From the NCBI GenBank assembly GCA_964582715.1, contig CAZOSM010000001.1:186001-250000 (forward strand): a stretch of 64,000 bases of DNA, in the 5' to 3' direction. Source of the stretch: MFZZ01 sp964582715. Lineage in GTDB: Bacteria; Patescibacteriota; Microgenomatia; UBA1406; GWC2-37-13. The position numbers were made by a program, and so were the translations under genes. Shown one piece after another: positions 50,927 through 59,238 of this stretch; within the stretch, counting starts at the first letter, position 1; every line of letters starts with the position of its first letter. The notes beneath the pieces were generated by a model, which was given only the letters and a program-made list of their open reading frames with translations, had not been told where the DNA came from and made no database searches.

Positions 50927-51844
50927 ATGCCAACAAGCAACAATGTCAAAAATGATGTAGAGCTTTCTATCATTCTTATCTCCTACAACACAGCTAAAAT
51001 TACCACTGATTGTATTGAATCAATCTATAATTCTCAAGGCATAGCTTCTCTTTCGTTTGAAGTAATTGTCCTTGATAATAACTCTTCAGATGAATCCATC
51101 TCAAAAATAAAAAAACTACAACAGACATATTCTTCACTTAAACTCATTGAATCTAAAGAAAATACTGGATTTTCTAGAGGTAATAATATTGCTGCACAGA
51201 AAGCCAAAGGAGAATATATTTTTTTCCTTAATTCAGATACAGTTGTTCTAGAAAACGCTATTTCTTCTTTATTAAGATTTATAAAAAACCGTCAAGATAC
51301 TGTGCATTTTGTTGGAGGAAAACTATTTAATGCTGACTTGTCTCCCCAACCCTCCTGTGGACCTTTCTATTCACTTCCTGTGATATTTGGTGCACTATTT
51401 TTAAAAGGAGATTACTGGGGATTAACTCGATATTCACCAGATCATACTCAAAAAGTAGAATGGGTTTCTGGTGCATGTATTTTAACTAAAAAAGAATATT
51501 TTGATAAAGTAGGCGGTTTTGATGAAGGCATTTTTATGTATATGGAAGAAATAGATTTGCTCTATAGAGCTAAACAAAAAGGATTTAATACGTATTTTTA
51601 CGATAAAGCAAAGTTTATACATTTAGGATCAGCTTCCAGCCAGGGTAAAACATATCCCATTTTACAAGTGTATAATGGTTTCTTATACTTTTATAATAAA
51701 CATCATAAAGGTGTAAAAATTACCTTATTAAAAGGTATGTTACAATTAAAAGCATTGGTTTCTTTGGCAGTTGGTAAACTGACAAACAACGAATATCTTA
51801 TACAAACATATGAAAAAGCTTTCAAAATTGCTTCAATGGCTTGA
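50927..51844 (+). CDS. Family 2 glycosyltransferase (rhamnosyltransferase-like)
   Basis: Cytoplasmic inverting glycosyltransferase of 305 residues. It starts ELSIILISYNTAKITTDCIES, has VIVLDNNSSDESI, NTGFSRGNNIAAQKAKGEYI, the DxD-type FLNSDTVVLE (about 98), WVSGACILTKKEYFDKVGGFDEGIFMYMEEIDLLYRA in pieces typical of WbbL-like enzymes. It probably adds a sugar to a lipid-linked glycan. A frame extending upstream through the tRNA gene is rejected. It overlaps the next gene by 35 bp. Confidence 0.92.
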   Translation: MPTSNNVKNDVELSIILISYNTAKITTDCIESIYNSQGIASLSFEVIVLDNNSSDESISKIKKLQQTYSSLKLIESKENTGFSRGNNIAAQKAKGEYIFFLNSDTVVLENAISSLLRFIKNRQDTVHFVGGKLFNADLSPQPSCGPFYSLPVIFGALFLKGDYWGLTRYSPDHTQKVEWVSGACILTKKEYFDKVGGFDEGIFMYMEEIDLLYRAKQKGFNTYFYDKAKFIHLGSASSQGKTYPILQVYNGFLYFYNKHHKGVKITLLKGMLQLKALVSLAVGKLTNNEYLIQTYEKAFKIASMA

Positions 51845-53369
51845 TAATAACATCCTTAAAGTGTTAGTTGTAGGATTTATTTTTATCATTCCTCTTTACC
51901 CAAAACTGCCACTCAAAATGATTGAGTATACCTATGTGGCCTTCCGTTTGGAAGATATTTATATCGCCTTAATGGGGCTTATTTTTGGAATTCAATTTTT
52001 AAGAAGAAAGGTAGATATTTCCAAAAAATTCATGATTCTTATCGGTATCTATTGGATCGCTGTGTTCCTTTCTTACGTATGGGGTTTCTATGTGCAAGAG
52101 ACCATAAGGGTAAATAATATCGGTCTTTTACATGCGTTACGACGCGTTGAATACATGCTCGTATTCTTTGTAGCCTACACCACAATAAAATCTAAAAAAG
52201 ACTTCTATTTATATCTAAAGCTCATCATTGGTGTTTTGGCAATCACCAGCGTGTATGGTATTGGCCAGAAATTCTTAGGTTGGCCTGCCGTGCAGACCAT
52301 GAACCCAGAGTACGCAAAAGGGTATATTCTAGTTCTAGATTCCTGGGCTCGTGTTTCTTCTACTTTTGCCGGACATTATGACTTTTCTGCATATTTACTC
52401 TTGATTATTCCAATTATTATTGGATTTTACCTAAGCACAGGGAAAAAGATTTATATGGCTGTATTTTTCTTAGCACTTAGTGCGTTGGTACTCGCTGCTT
52501 CCCGTGCTTCGTTTCTTTCGTATATTGGTGCCGTGACACTCTTCCTTTTATATGTCAGGAAGTTTAAAGTGTTGCTTCTTGTAATTATTGCTACAGCAAT
52601 ACTCACTCCACTTTCAGATAATCTGGCAAGCCGTTTAACCAGAACTTTTACTCCAACTAAAATTTTTGTTGATCCAGTGACGGGTGAAGCAATTATTCCG
52701 GAAGAAAGTAAACCAGATGATCTTCCAAGAGGTAATTTTGGTGCTAATGTAGATACTGCTAATTTGGATAAAATTAAAGTAGTAGAAGTTAATCCAGAAG
52801 AAGAAGCTCAGGCGAAAAAAGAAATTAGAGAACGTATTATTAATGAAGGAAAGAAGACTGGTCATGTGTACTCTGAGGAAGAACTGGCAATTCTTATTGA
52901 ACAGGAATTTATTAAAAAAATACCAGTAACTAAATTTTTAACGGACATCTCAATCTCTACCCGTTTACAGGTTTCCTGGCCACGGGCACTTGCTGGCTTT
53001 TTCCATAACCCAATTCTAGGGCTTGGACCATCCTCACTTGGAGAAGCAACCGATGGAGATTACTTTAGATGGCTTGGAGAACTTGGTGCTTTTGGCACGC
53101 TATCTTTCTTGGCAATCTTTTTTGAGATTGTCCGCTCTATATGGATACGAATAAAATCAATTGCTAGAAATGAACAATATATTTTTTATGGATACTTGTT
53201 CGGATTTTTAGGCCTCTTTATAAATGCATCATATATTGATGTCTTTGAAGCCTCTAAAGTAGCATACACCTTCTGGCTTCTTGCCGGGATTTTTATAGCT
53301 TCACTACCTTTTTTTGCAACAGGAACAAAAGCTGAGGTTAAAGCAAGTAAATCAAATTCTAAAAAATAA
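51810..53369 (+). CDS. O-antigen polymerase/ligase-like membrane protein (Wzy/WaaL family)
   Basis: Polytopic protein of 519 residues with about eleven membrane segments. The conserved region ALVLAASRASFLSYIGAVTL and the outer-loop pattern FHNPILGLGPSSLGEATDGDYFRWLGELGAFGTLS (in parts) place it in the Wzy_C family, which joins or polymerises lipid-linked glycans outside the membrane. The large outer loop (about 272-385) is acidic and charged. Its start lies within the end of the GT2 gene, suggesting coupled translation. Confidence 0.87.
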   Translation: MKKLSKLLQWLDNNILKVLVVGFIFIIPLYPKLPLKMIEYTYVAFRLEDIYIALMGLIFGIQFLRRKVDISKKFMILIGIYWIAVFLSYVWGFYVQETIRVNNIGLLHALRRVEYMLVFFVAYTTIKSKKDFYLYLKLIIGVLAITSVYGIGQKFLGWPAVQTMNPEYAKGYILVLDSWARVSSTFAGHYDFSAYLLLIIPIIIGFYLSTGKKIYMAVFFLALSALVLAASRASFLSYIGAVTLFLLYVRKFKVLLLVIIATAILTPLSDNLASRLTRTFTPTKIFVDPVTGEAIIPEESKPDDLPRGNFGANVDTANLDKIKVVEVNPEEEAQAKKEIRERIINEGKKTGHVYSEEELAILIEQEFIKKIPVTKFLTDISISTRLQVSWPRALAGFFHNPILGLGPSSLGEATDGDYFRWLGELGAFGTLSFLAIFFEIVRSIWIRIKSIARNEQYIFYGYLFGFLGLFINASYIDVFEASKVAYTFWLLAGIFIASLPFFATGTKAEVKASKSNSKK

Positions 53370-53378
53370 AGCTGTGTT

Positions 53379-54809
53379 ATGAATAAGAAAGATTTCCTCA
53401 TTCTGACTGTTATTCTCATCGTGGCAGTAGCATTTCGTTTGTATAAGATTAACACTCCCATTGCCGATTACAACTCTCAGTATCAAGTGAATGCTGCTGC
53501 TGTTGGAAAGAACTTTATTACAAATGGCTTTAATTTACTCCTTCCTAGGTACGATGAGTTATCTAGTACCGCAAGTGGACTAGAAAACCCAGAAGGATAT
53601 AGGTTTACCGAATTTCCTTTATACAGTGCTATCCCAGCATTTTTTTATAAATATCTACCTATAACTACGTACGATGTATATGCAAGAAGTACCACTATAT
53701 TCTTCTCTCTTATCATCATCTCAATTCTTTACTATTTTGGATTGAAATTACATTCCCGCACTGCCGGCATTTTTGCAGCTCTCATATACGCCGCTATGCC
53801 TTACTTCGTTTTTTACTCAAGGGTAGTATTACCAGACACCATGGCTGTTGCCTTAATGCTCACCTCGATATGGCTTTTATACCTTTATTTTCAATCTAAA
53901 AGTCGTAACCCCTTTTTCTTTTTTACCAGTATCGGCATGTACTCACTAGCTATACTAACTCAGCCCCTCACTTTTTTTTATACCATTGTCGTTAGCTATC
54001 TGTTTGTATCAACTTATTTATTTGATGTATTTAAAAAATGGCAGTTTTATATATTCCCTCTTCTTGGATTGTTACCATTTATTGCATGGCGTATATATAT
54101 GCTGCAGTTCCCTGAGGGAATCCCCGATACAACTGGTCTTATTACTTCAATACAATCTGGAGGTACCGTTGAAAATATTTTTTTTCAACCTGTATTTTTT
54201 AAAATGATGTTTATGGATCGAATAGGTAATGCGATTATGGGGATCTATTTAATTAGCTTTTTTATCATTGGTGCAATAAGTAAGTTTAAAAAGAAATTCC
54301 ATTTTAGCCTTCTTATCACTACTGTTCTACTTTTACTAATTTTACAAGCTGGAAATATTCAGTATGAATTTTTCCAGATTATGATTTTACCTACACTTGC
54401 ACTTATAACCGCACTGGGTATTGGGTACACCATTAGTCATCCTCAGATATTTAATAAAGTTATACTCTATCCAACCATACTAGTTGTGATTGGTTTTTCA
54501 TTTTTTATCTCTTATAACAGAGTAAAAGATTATTACAATTATCCCTCGGATCTAGCTCAAATGGCAAAACTTATTACCACACTTACCAGTCCTGAGGATA
54601 AAATTGTAACCGATACTAATGGAGATGCTACTCTTCTCTATTTATCAGAAAGAAAGGGTGCAGCTTCTATATATAAAGAAATTGCCGAACTACAACAGGA
54701 TGGATATTCATATGTAGTAACAGATAAAAAAGAACTTACCGATGAGTTGCGCAATGATGGTTTAGAAGTATTAGTCGAAAACCAGAGATTCTCAATTATT
54801 GCCCTATGA
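53379..54809 (+). CDS. GT39-like membrane protein, diverged catalytic loop
   Basis: A 476-residue polytopic protein similar in layout to the GT39 enzyme at 48299: NTPIADYNSQYQVNAAA aligns with NPLADWHSWRQADT, and YRFTEFPLYSAIPAF with YFFAEFPIYNIIVYP, then FYSRVVLPDTMAVAL. The first Asp of the loop is kept, but WRQADT is replaced by QYQVNA, so activity or specificity has probably changed. It is part of the plus-strand glycan operon and overlaps the next gene by 4 bp. Confidence 0.83.
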   Translation: MNKKDFLILTVILIVAVAFRLYKINTPIADYNSQYQVNAAAVGKNFITNGFNLLLPRYDELSSTASGLENPEGYRFTEFPLYSAIPAFFYKYLPITTYDVYARSTTIFFSLIIISILYYFGLKLHSRTAGIFAALIYAAMPYFVFYSRVVLPDTMAVALMLTSIWLLYLYFQSKSRNPFFFFTSIGMYSLAILTQPLTFFYTIVVSYLFVSTYLFDVFKKWQFYIFPLLGLLPFIAWRIYMLQFPEGIPDTTGLITSIQSGGTVENIFFQPVFFKMMFMDRIGNAIMGIYLISFFIIGAISKFKKKFHFSLLITTVLLLLILQAGNIQYEFFQIMILPTLALITALGIGYTISHPQIFNKVILYPTILVVIGFSFFISYNRVKDYYNYPSDLAQMAKLITTLTSPEDKIVTDTNGDATLLYLSERKGAASIYKEIAELQQDGYSYVVTDKKELTDELRNDGLEVLVENQRFSIIAL

Positions 54810-56002
54810 AGATATTAATGCTTACGCCATATCTACCATATCCTCCAGCGTCCGGTGGGCAGATAAGGACGTTGTATTTACTTAAGTACCTCCGTGAAAA
54901 TCATGAAGTAACTCTTGTTTCTTTATATAAAAATGAAGACGAAAAAAAATATGCAGAAAAGCTTAAAGAGTACTGTCATGAGATACATCTATGTAAAAGG
55001 GCAGAAAAACCGTGGCAATTAAAAAATATCCTAAAAGCTGTCTTAACCGATCTTCCTTTTTTAATTGTCCGAAACTTCTCCCAGGAAGCTCGAACCTTGG
55101 TTAAAAGATTACTTGAAGAAAACGATTACGATGTAATACACGCAGAAACATTTTATATTATGCCTCATATACCAGCTACTCAAACTCCTGTCCTGTTGGT
55201 CGAACAGACAATTGAGTACAAAGTGTATCAGCATTATATTTCTCCACTCCCCATAATACTCAGATGGCCACTGTGGCTGGATATTTTTAAACTCAAACAC
55301 TGGGAAAAATTTTATTGGTCAAAGGCTAACTTAGTGGCAACTGTTTCAGAAGCAGATAAAGAAGAAATTAAAAAACTCTTACCAGATCTAGAAACTGTTA
55401 TTATCCCCAATGGTGCAGGTGATGAGATGTTTGTTGAATCATATCCTAAGCTTGACAAAAAAAACCCAAAACTCTTATTTATTGGTAATTTTTATTGGTT
55501 ACAAAATGTAGAAGCTGCAGAGTATTTACTACATAAGGTCTTCCCTATGTTAATCGAAAAAATACCCAATGCACAGCTTATTATTGCCGGGCAGAACAGT
55601 TCACAAAAGCTTTCCAATAATCAACATAAAAATATTACTATAGTCGATTTAAAGCCAGATGACGAACAGCAAGTAAAGAATTTATATCATTCATCTACTT
55701 TATTTCTGGCGCCTATTTACGGGCCAGGTGGCACACGACTTAAAATACTCGCAAGTATGGCATCTGGGTTACCTGTTGTTTCTACCTCAACTGGTGTACA
55801 AGGACTGGCTGTCGAAAACGGTAAACATGTCCTTATTGCAGAAAACCCAGAAGAGTTTGTATCTCAGATTTCGGAGGTAATAAGTAACGAAAAAAAATAT
55901 AAGTTGATTCAAGAAAACGCATTTAAACTGGCAAAACAGCAATACAGCTGGAAAGCAATTGCAGGTAAATTAGAAAAGGTCTATAAAGGTATAATGAATT
56001 AA
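54806..56002 (+). CDS. Family 4 glycosyltransferase
   Basis: Retaining GT-B glycosyltransferase, 398 residues. The N-terminal domain begins MLTPYLPYPPASGGQIRTLY; the C-terminal nucleotide-binding domain has KLLFIGNFYWLQNVEAAEYL, LIIAGQNSS, FLAPIYGPGGTRLKILASMASGLPVVSTS with the Glu-type region reduced to the GGTRLK pattern of exosortase-associated GT4 proteins. Donor and acceptor are unknown. It overlaps the upstream GT39-like gene by 4 bp. Confidence 0.9.
   Translation: MKILMLTPYLPYPPASGGQIRTLYLLKYLRENHEVTLVSLYKNEDEKKYAEKLKEYCHEIHLCKRAEKPWQLKNILKAVLTDLPFLIVRNFSQEARTLVKRLLEENDYDVIHAETFYIMPHIPATQTPVLLVEQTIEYKVYQHYISPLPIILRWPLWLDIFKLKHWEKFYWSKANLVATVSEADKEEIKKLLPDLETVIIPNGAGDEMFVESYPKLDKKNPKLLFIGNFYWLQNVEAAEYLLHKVFPMLIEKIPNAQLIIAGQNSSQKLSNNQHKNITIVDLKPDDEQQVKNLYHSSTLFLAPIYGPGGTRLKILASMASGLPVVSTSTGVQGLAVENGKHVLIAENPEEFVSQISEVISNEKKYKLIQENAFKLAKQQYSWKAIAGKLEKVYKGIMN
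55990..55995 (+). promoter_or_regulatory. Internal -10 box before second GT4 gene
   Basis: TATAAT within the last codons of the first GT4 gene, 8 nt before the ATG at 56004. A possible internal promoter in the glycan operon. Confidence 0.4.
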
Positions 56003-56003
56003 T

Positions 56004-57110
56004 ATGCATATTGGTATTGATATTTCACAAATCGTCTACAAAGGGACTGGGGTTGCACGTTTTACAGAAGGATTAGTGAATGCAGTCTTAAACTTCGATA
56101 CTAAAAACAATTGGACTTTCTTCTTTTCATCACGTCAGGAACTTCCTATTACCATTGAAAGTAATATTACTACCAAGGGGCGAGAGCTTATTAAGTGGCC
56201 AATACCACCAAAGGCACTTTCATATATGTGGAATGATCTTCATACATATACCGAGCGCGTAACTCCCCATAAAAAATTTGACTGGTTTATAACTTCTGAT
56301 TGGACAGAGCCACCAATGAAAGTAAAAAAAGCTACTATTGTGCACGATCTTGTCTTCAAAAAATATCCAGAAACCGTGCATGACACAATTTTAAAAACAC
56401 AGGAAAAAAGGCTCAATTTAGTTTCAAAAGAATCTGAAGTTATTTTTGCAGATTCAAAGTCAACAGCTCATGACCTTAAAAAATACTATGATATTAATGA
56501 AAATCGAATAGTAGTAAACTATCCTGGGGTAGATAAACCCATGGAAATGGATATTAATTTTATTCAAGAGATTCGCTCTAACTTTCGAATTCCAGAACAA
56601 TTTATCCTTACAGTTGGTAAGCTTGAACCCCGCAAAAACCTGGAACGGTTAATCAAAGCATATAATCTTCTTCAAAAGAAACATAAAAAGCTTCCAGCAC
56701 TTGTAATTGTGGGGATGCACGGCTGGGATACCGATATTAAAAAACACGATGATATCATTCTCCCGGGGTATGTAAATGACGAGATTCTTACGGCTCTATA
56801 CCAATCTGCACTGTGCTTTGCCTATCCTTCAATTTATGAAGGTTTTGGATACCCTGTTGTTGAAGCTATGATTAATAAATGCCCAGTACTCACAAGTAAT
56901 ACATCCTCTCTAAAAGAACTTGCAGAAAACCAAGCAGCTCTTACCTTTGATCCTTTTAGTATTGAAGATATCGCTTCAAAACTAGAAAAGATGATATCAA
57001 ACAATAAAATGAGGACAACATATATTAAAAAAGGCATACAACAAGCACAACAATACACATGGAAGTCTTATGTAGATACACTTATCAAAACGCTCGAAAA
57101 AAAGCTATAA
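56004..57110 (+). CDS. Family 4 glycosyltransferase
   Basis: A 368-residue GT-B enzyme, starting GIDISQIVYKGTGVARFTEG with a Gly-rich N-terminal loop. The C-terminal domain has LTVGKLEPRKNLERLIKAY, LVIVGMHGWD, ILPGYVNDEILTALYQSA and YPSIYEGFGYPVVEAM, with the Glu of EGFGYP acting in donor binding. Similar to the next gene and to mannosyltransferases of the WbdA/MtfB type. The donor is not assignable. Confidence 0.93.
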   Translation: MHIGIDISQIVYKGTGVARFTEGLVNAVLNFDTKNNWTFFFSSRQELPITIESNITTKGRELIKWPIPPKALSYMWNDLHTYTERVTPHKKFDWFITSDWTEPPMKVKKATIVHDLVFKKYPETVHDTILKTQEKRLNLVSKESEVIFADSKSTAHDLKKYYDINENRIVVNYPGVDKPMEMDINFIQEIRSNFRIPEQFILTVGKLEPRKNLERLIKAYNLLQKKHKKLPALVIVGMHGWDTDIKKHDDIILPGYVNDEILTALYQSALCFAYPSIYEGFGYPVVEAMINKCPVLTSNTSSLKELAENQAALTFDPFSIEDIASKLEKMISNNKMRTTYIKKGIQQAQQYTWKSYVDTLIKTLEKKL

Positions 57111-57111
57111 T
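57106..57111 (+). promoter_or_regulatory. Internal -10 box containing upstream stop codon
   Basis: TATAAT, 6 nt before the ATG at 57118. Bases 3-5 are the TAA stop codon of the preceding GT4 gene. Confidence 0.5.
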
Positions 57112-57117
57112 AACCCT

Positions 57118-58215
57118 ATGATCATAGGAATAGATGGAAATGAAGCGAATGTCGAAAAAAAAGTTGGAGTATCGGTATATACATTAGAACTACTTAGCTA
57201 TTTTCAAAAAAATGCAACAAAAGAAGTACAATTTAAAGTATTTTTAAGGAATCCACCTTCTTCTTCGCTCCCTAAAGAAAATGCTTTCTTTACGTATGAA
57301 GTAGTACCAGGGAAAATTCTGTGGTCACAGCTTTTTCTCCCTATTCATCTGTATTTTAGAACCAAAATTGATATCTACTTTGCACCGGCACATTATGCAC
57401 CACGATATTGTCCGGTTCCTATTGTCGTTACAATACACGATCTATCTTTTTATTACTTCCCAGAAGAGTTTAGAAAGAAAGATTTATTTCAGCTCAAAAA
57501 CTGGACTAGTTACAGTATTGAGAATGCTACTTCTGTAATTGCTGTTTCTAAAACAACAAAAAAAGATATCAGAAAATTTTATTCAACTCCCGAAAGCAGA
57601 ATTCATGTTATCTATAATGGATTTGAAAAGAAAGCAGGCAAAGAACATACTGGAGTACTGGAAAAGTACAGTTTGCAAAAGAAAAAATATATTTTATATG
57701 TGGGCACTTTACAACCTCGAAAAAATATTACTACGCTTATCCAATCTTTTAACATATTTCATAAAAAATATCCTGATTATAAATTGGTTTTAGTCGGGAA
57801 AAAAGGCTGGCTTTATGACAGTATCTTTGAAGAGGTACAAAAACAAGAACTAAATAATGAAATCATTTTTACTGATTATATTCCAGATGAAGAAGTCTCA
57901 GAACTGTACAGAAATGCACTCACCTTTGTTCTCCCCTCTCTTTATGAAGGGTTTGGTATTCCTATACTAGAAGCCATGGCTCATAGTTGCCCGGTCATCA
58001 GTTCCCATACTTCCAGCTTGCCAGAAATTGGTGGTGATGCCTGTTTATATTTTGATGCCAAAGATGTTCAAGACTTAGAGGAACGGCTGGAAAAAATAGT
58101 AGGAGATACAGATCTGCAGAAAAAACTAGTCAAAAAGGGTAAAGAGCGTATCAAAGAGTTTTCCTGGGAAAAAAGTGCCAAGGAAACATTAGAAGTAATT
58201 ATGAATTCTGTGTAA
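57118..58215 (+). CDS. Family 4 glycosyltransferase
   Basis: A 365-residue GT-B enzyme and probable duplicate of its upstream neighbour: GIDGNEANVEKKVGVSVYT, IVVTIHDLSFYYFPEEF, LYVGTLQPRKNITTLIQSF, LVLVGKKGWLYD, and LPSLYEGFGIPILEAMAHS with the conserved EGFGIP. Likely acts in the same pathway, adding sugars to the same lipid-linked glycan. It is followed 3 bp later by the FemAB-type gene. Confidence 0.93.
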   Translation: MIIGIDGNEANVEKKVGVSVYTLELLSYFQKNATKEVQFKVFLRNPPSSSLPKENAFFTYEVVPGKILWSQLFLPIHLYFRTKIDIYFAPAHYAPRYCPVPIVVTIHDLSFYYFPEEFRKKDLFQLKNWTSYSIENATSVIAVSKTTKKDIRKFYSTPESRIHVIYNGFEKKAGKEHTGVLEKYSLQKKKYILYVGTLQPRKNITTLIQSFNIFHKKYPDYKLVLVGKKGWLYDSIFEEVQKQELNNEIIFTDYIPDEEVSELYRNALTFVLPSLYEGFGIPILEAMAHSCPVISSHTSSLPEIGGDACLYFDAKDVQDLEERLEKIVGDTDLQKKLVKKGKERIKEFSWEKSAKETLEVIMNSV

Positions 58216-58218
58216 TCT

Positions 58219-59211
58219 ATGGATATTCGTGTTATTACAGATACAATACATAAAGATGAAGTGAATAGTGCAGCACGTCACCCACTCCAAACCTGGGAAT
58301 GGGGTGAAGCAAGAAAAGAAACCGGACTAGAAGTAATGCGCATTGGCGAATACGAACAAGATCAACTCAGAAACGTGTTTCAGATGACTATTCACCCAAT
58401 TCCTCATTCCCCGTGGAGTATTGGATATTTACCCCGTTCTGTTATGCCTTCACTTGAAACATTTAATTTCCTCAAGCTGGTAGGAAAAGAAAAAAATCTT
58501 ATCTTTATTAAACTTGAACCATATATTAAAAAGACAGATGAGATAAAAGTTCCTGACATACTTACCTCATCTCCACATCCACTGTTTCCCAAGTGGACAC
58601 AGATGCTTGATATATCTAAAGATGAAGAAGAGCTCCTCAAGCAACTCAAATCTAAAACTCGATACAATATTCGTTTGGCAGAAAAAAAAGGTGTCATTGT
58701 AAAAGAAGAGTCTACTGAAGAAGGATTCGAGAAGTTTAGTAAGCTATATTTTGATACAACCAAAAGACAGAAATATTTTGGGCATACAACAAAATACCAT
58801 AAGATTGTCTGGAAACATATGAAAGAAGGCTTAGCTCATATACTTATTGCTTATTACAACAATATACCTCTTTCTGCGTATGAATTGTTCTATTTCAAAA
58901 ATACATTGTATTATCCATATGGTGGTTCTTCTGATAAACATCGCGAAGTCATGGCCTCGAATCTCATTATGTGGGAAGCAATAAAACTGGGTAAAAAACT
59001 CGGAGCTACTAACTTTGATATGTGGGGATCTCTGCCAGGAGACTATGATCGTTCAGCACCTTGGAGTGGATTTACCCGCTTTAAAGAAGGATACGGCACT
59101 ACATTTGTTGAGTTCATTGGGAGTTATGATTTGGTATTGAATGCGCCTTTATATCATTTCTATAATGTTGCCCACACCGTTCGAAGTACACTTCTTAAAG
59201 TTACATCCTGA
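58219..59211 (+). CDS. FemAB/BacA-type aminoacyl or peptidyl transferase
   Basis: GNAT-fold protein of 330 residues in the FemX/FemAB group, which in Gram-positive bacteria adds amino acids from tRNA to the lipid II stem peptide to form cross-bridges. It has HPLQTWEWGEARKETG near the N-terminus, LLKQLKSKTRYNIRLAEKKGV (about 137-157, the family core), YGGSSDKHREVMASNLIMW and FDMWGSLPGD with FTRFKEGYG near the end. The lack of a coiled-coil insertion does not support a classical FemA. The neighbouring glycosyltransferases suggest that it modifies wall or surface polymers. Confidence 0.9.
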   Translation: MDIRVITDTIHKDEVNSAARHPLQTWEWGEARKETGLEVMRIGEYEQDQLRNVFQMTIHPIPHSPWSIGYLPRSVMPSLETFNFLKLVGKEKNLIFIKLEPYIKKTDEIKVPDILTSSPHPLFPKWTQMLDISKDEEELLKQLKSKTRYNIRLAEKKGVIVKEESTEEGFEKFSKLYFDTTKRQKYFGHTTKYHKIVWKHMKEGLAHILIAYYNNIPLSAYELFYFKNTLYYPYGGSSDKHREVMASNLIMWEAIKLGKKLGATNFDMWGSLPGDYDRSAPWSGFTRFKEGYGTTFVEFIGSYDLVLNAPLYHFYNVAHTVRSTLLKVTS

Positions 59212-59224
59212 TCTATCCATGATG

Positions 59225-59230
59225 TAGAAT
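59225..59230 (+). promoter_or_regulatory. -10 box of secreted protein gene
   Basis: TAGAAT, 8 nt before the ATG at 59239. Confidence 0.4.
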
Positions 59231-59238
59231 GATATAAG

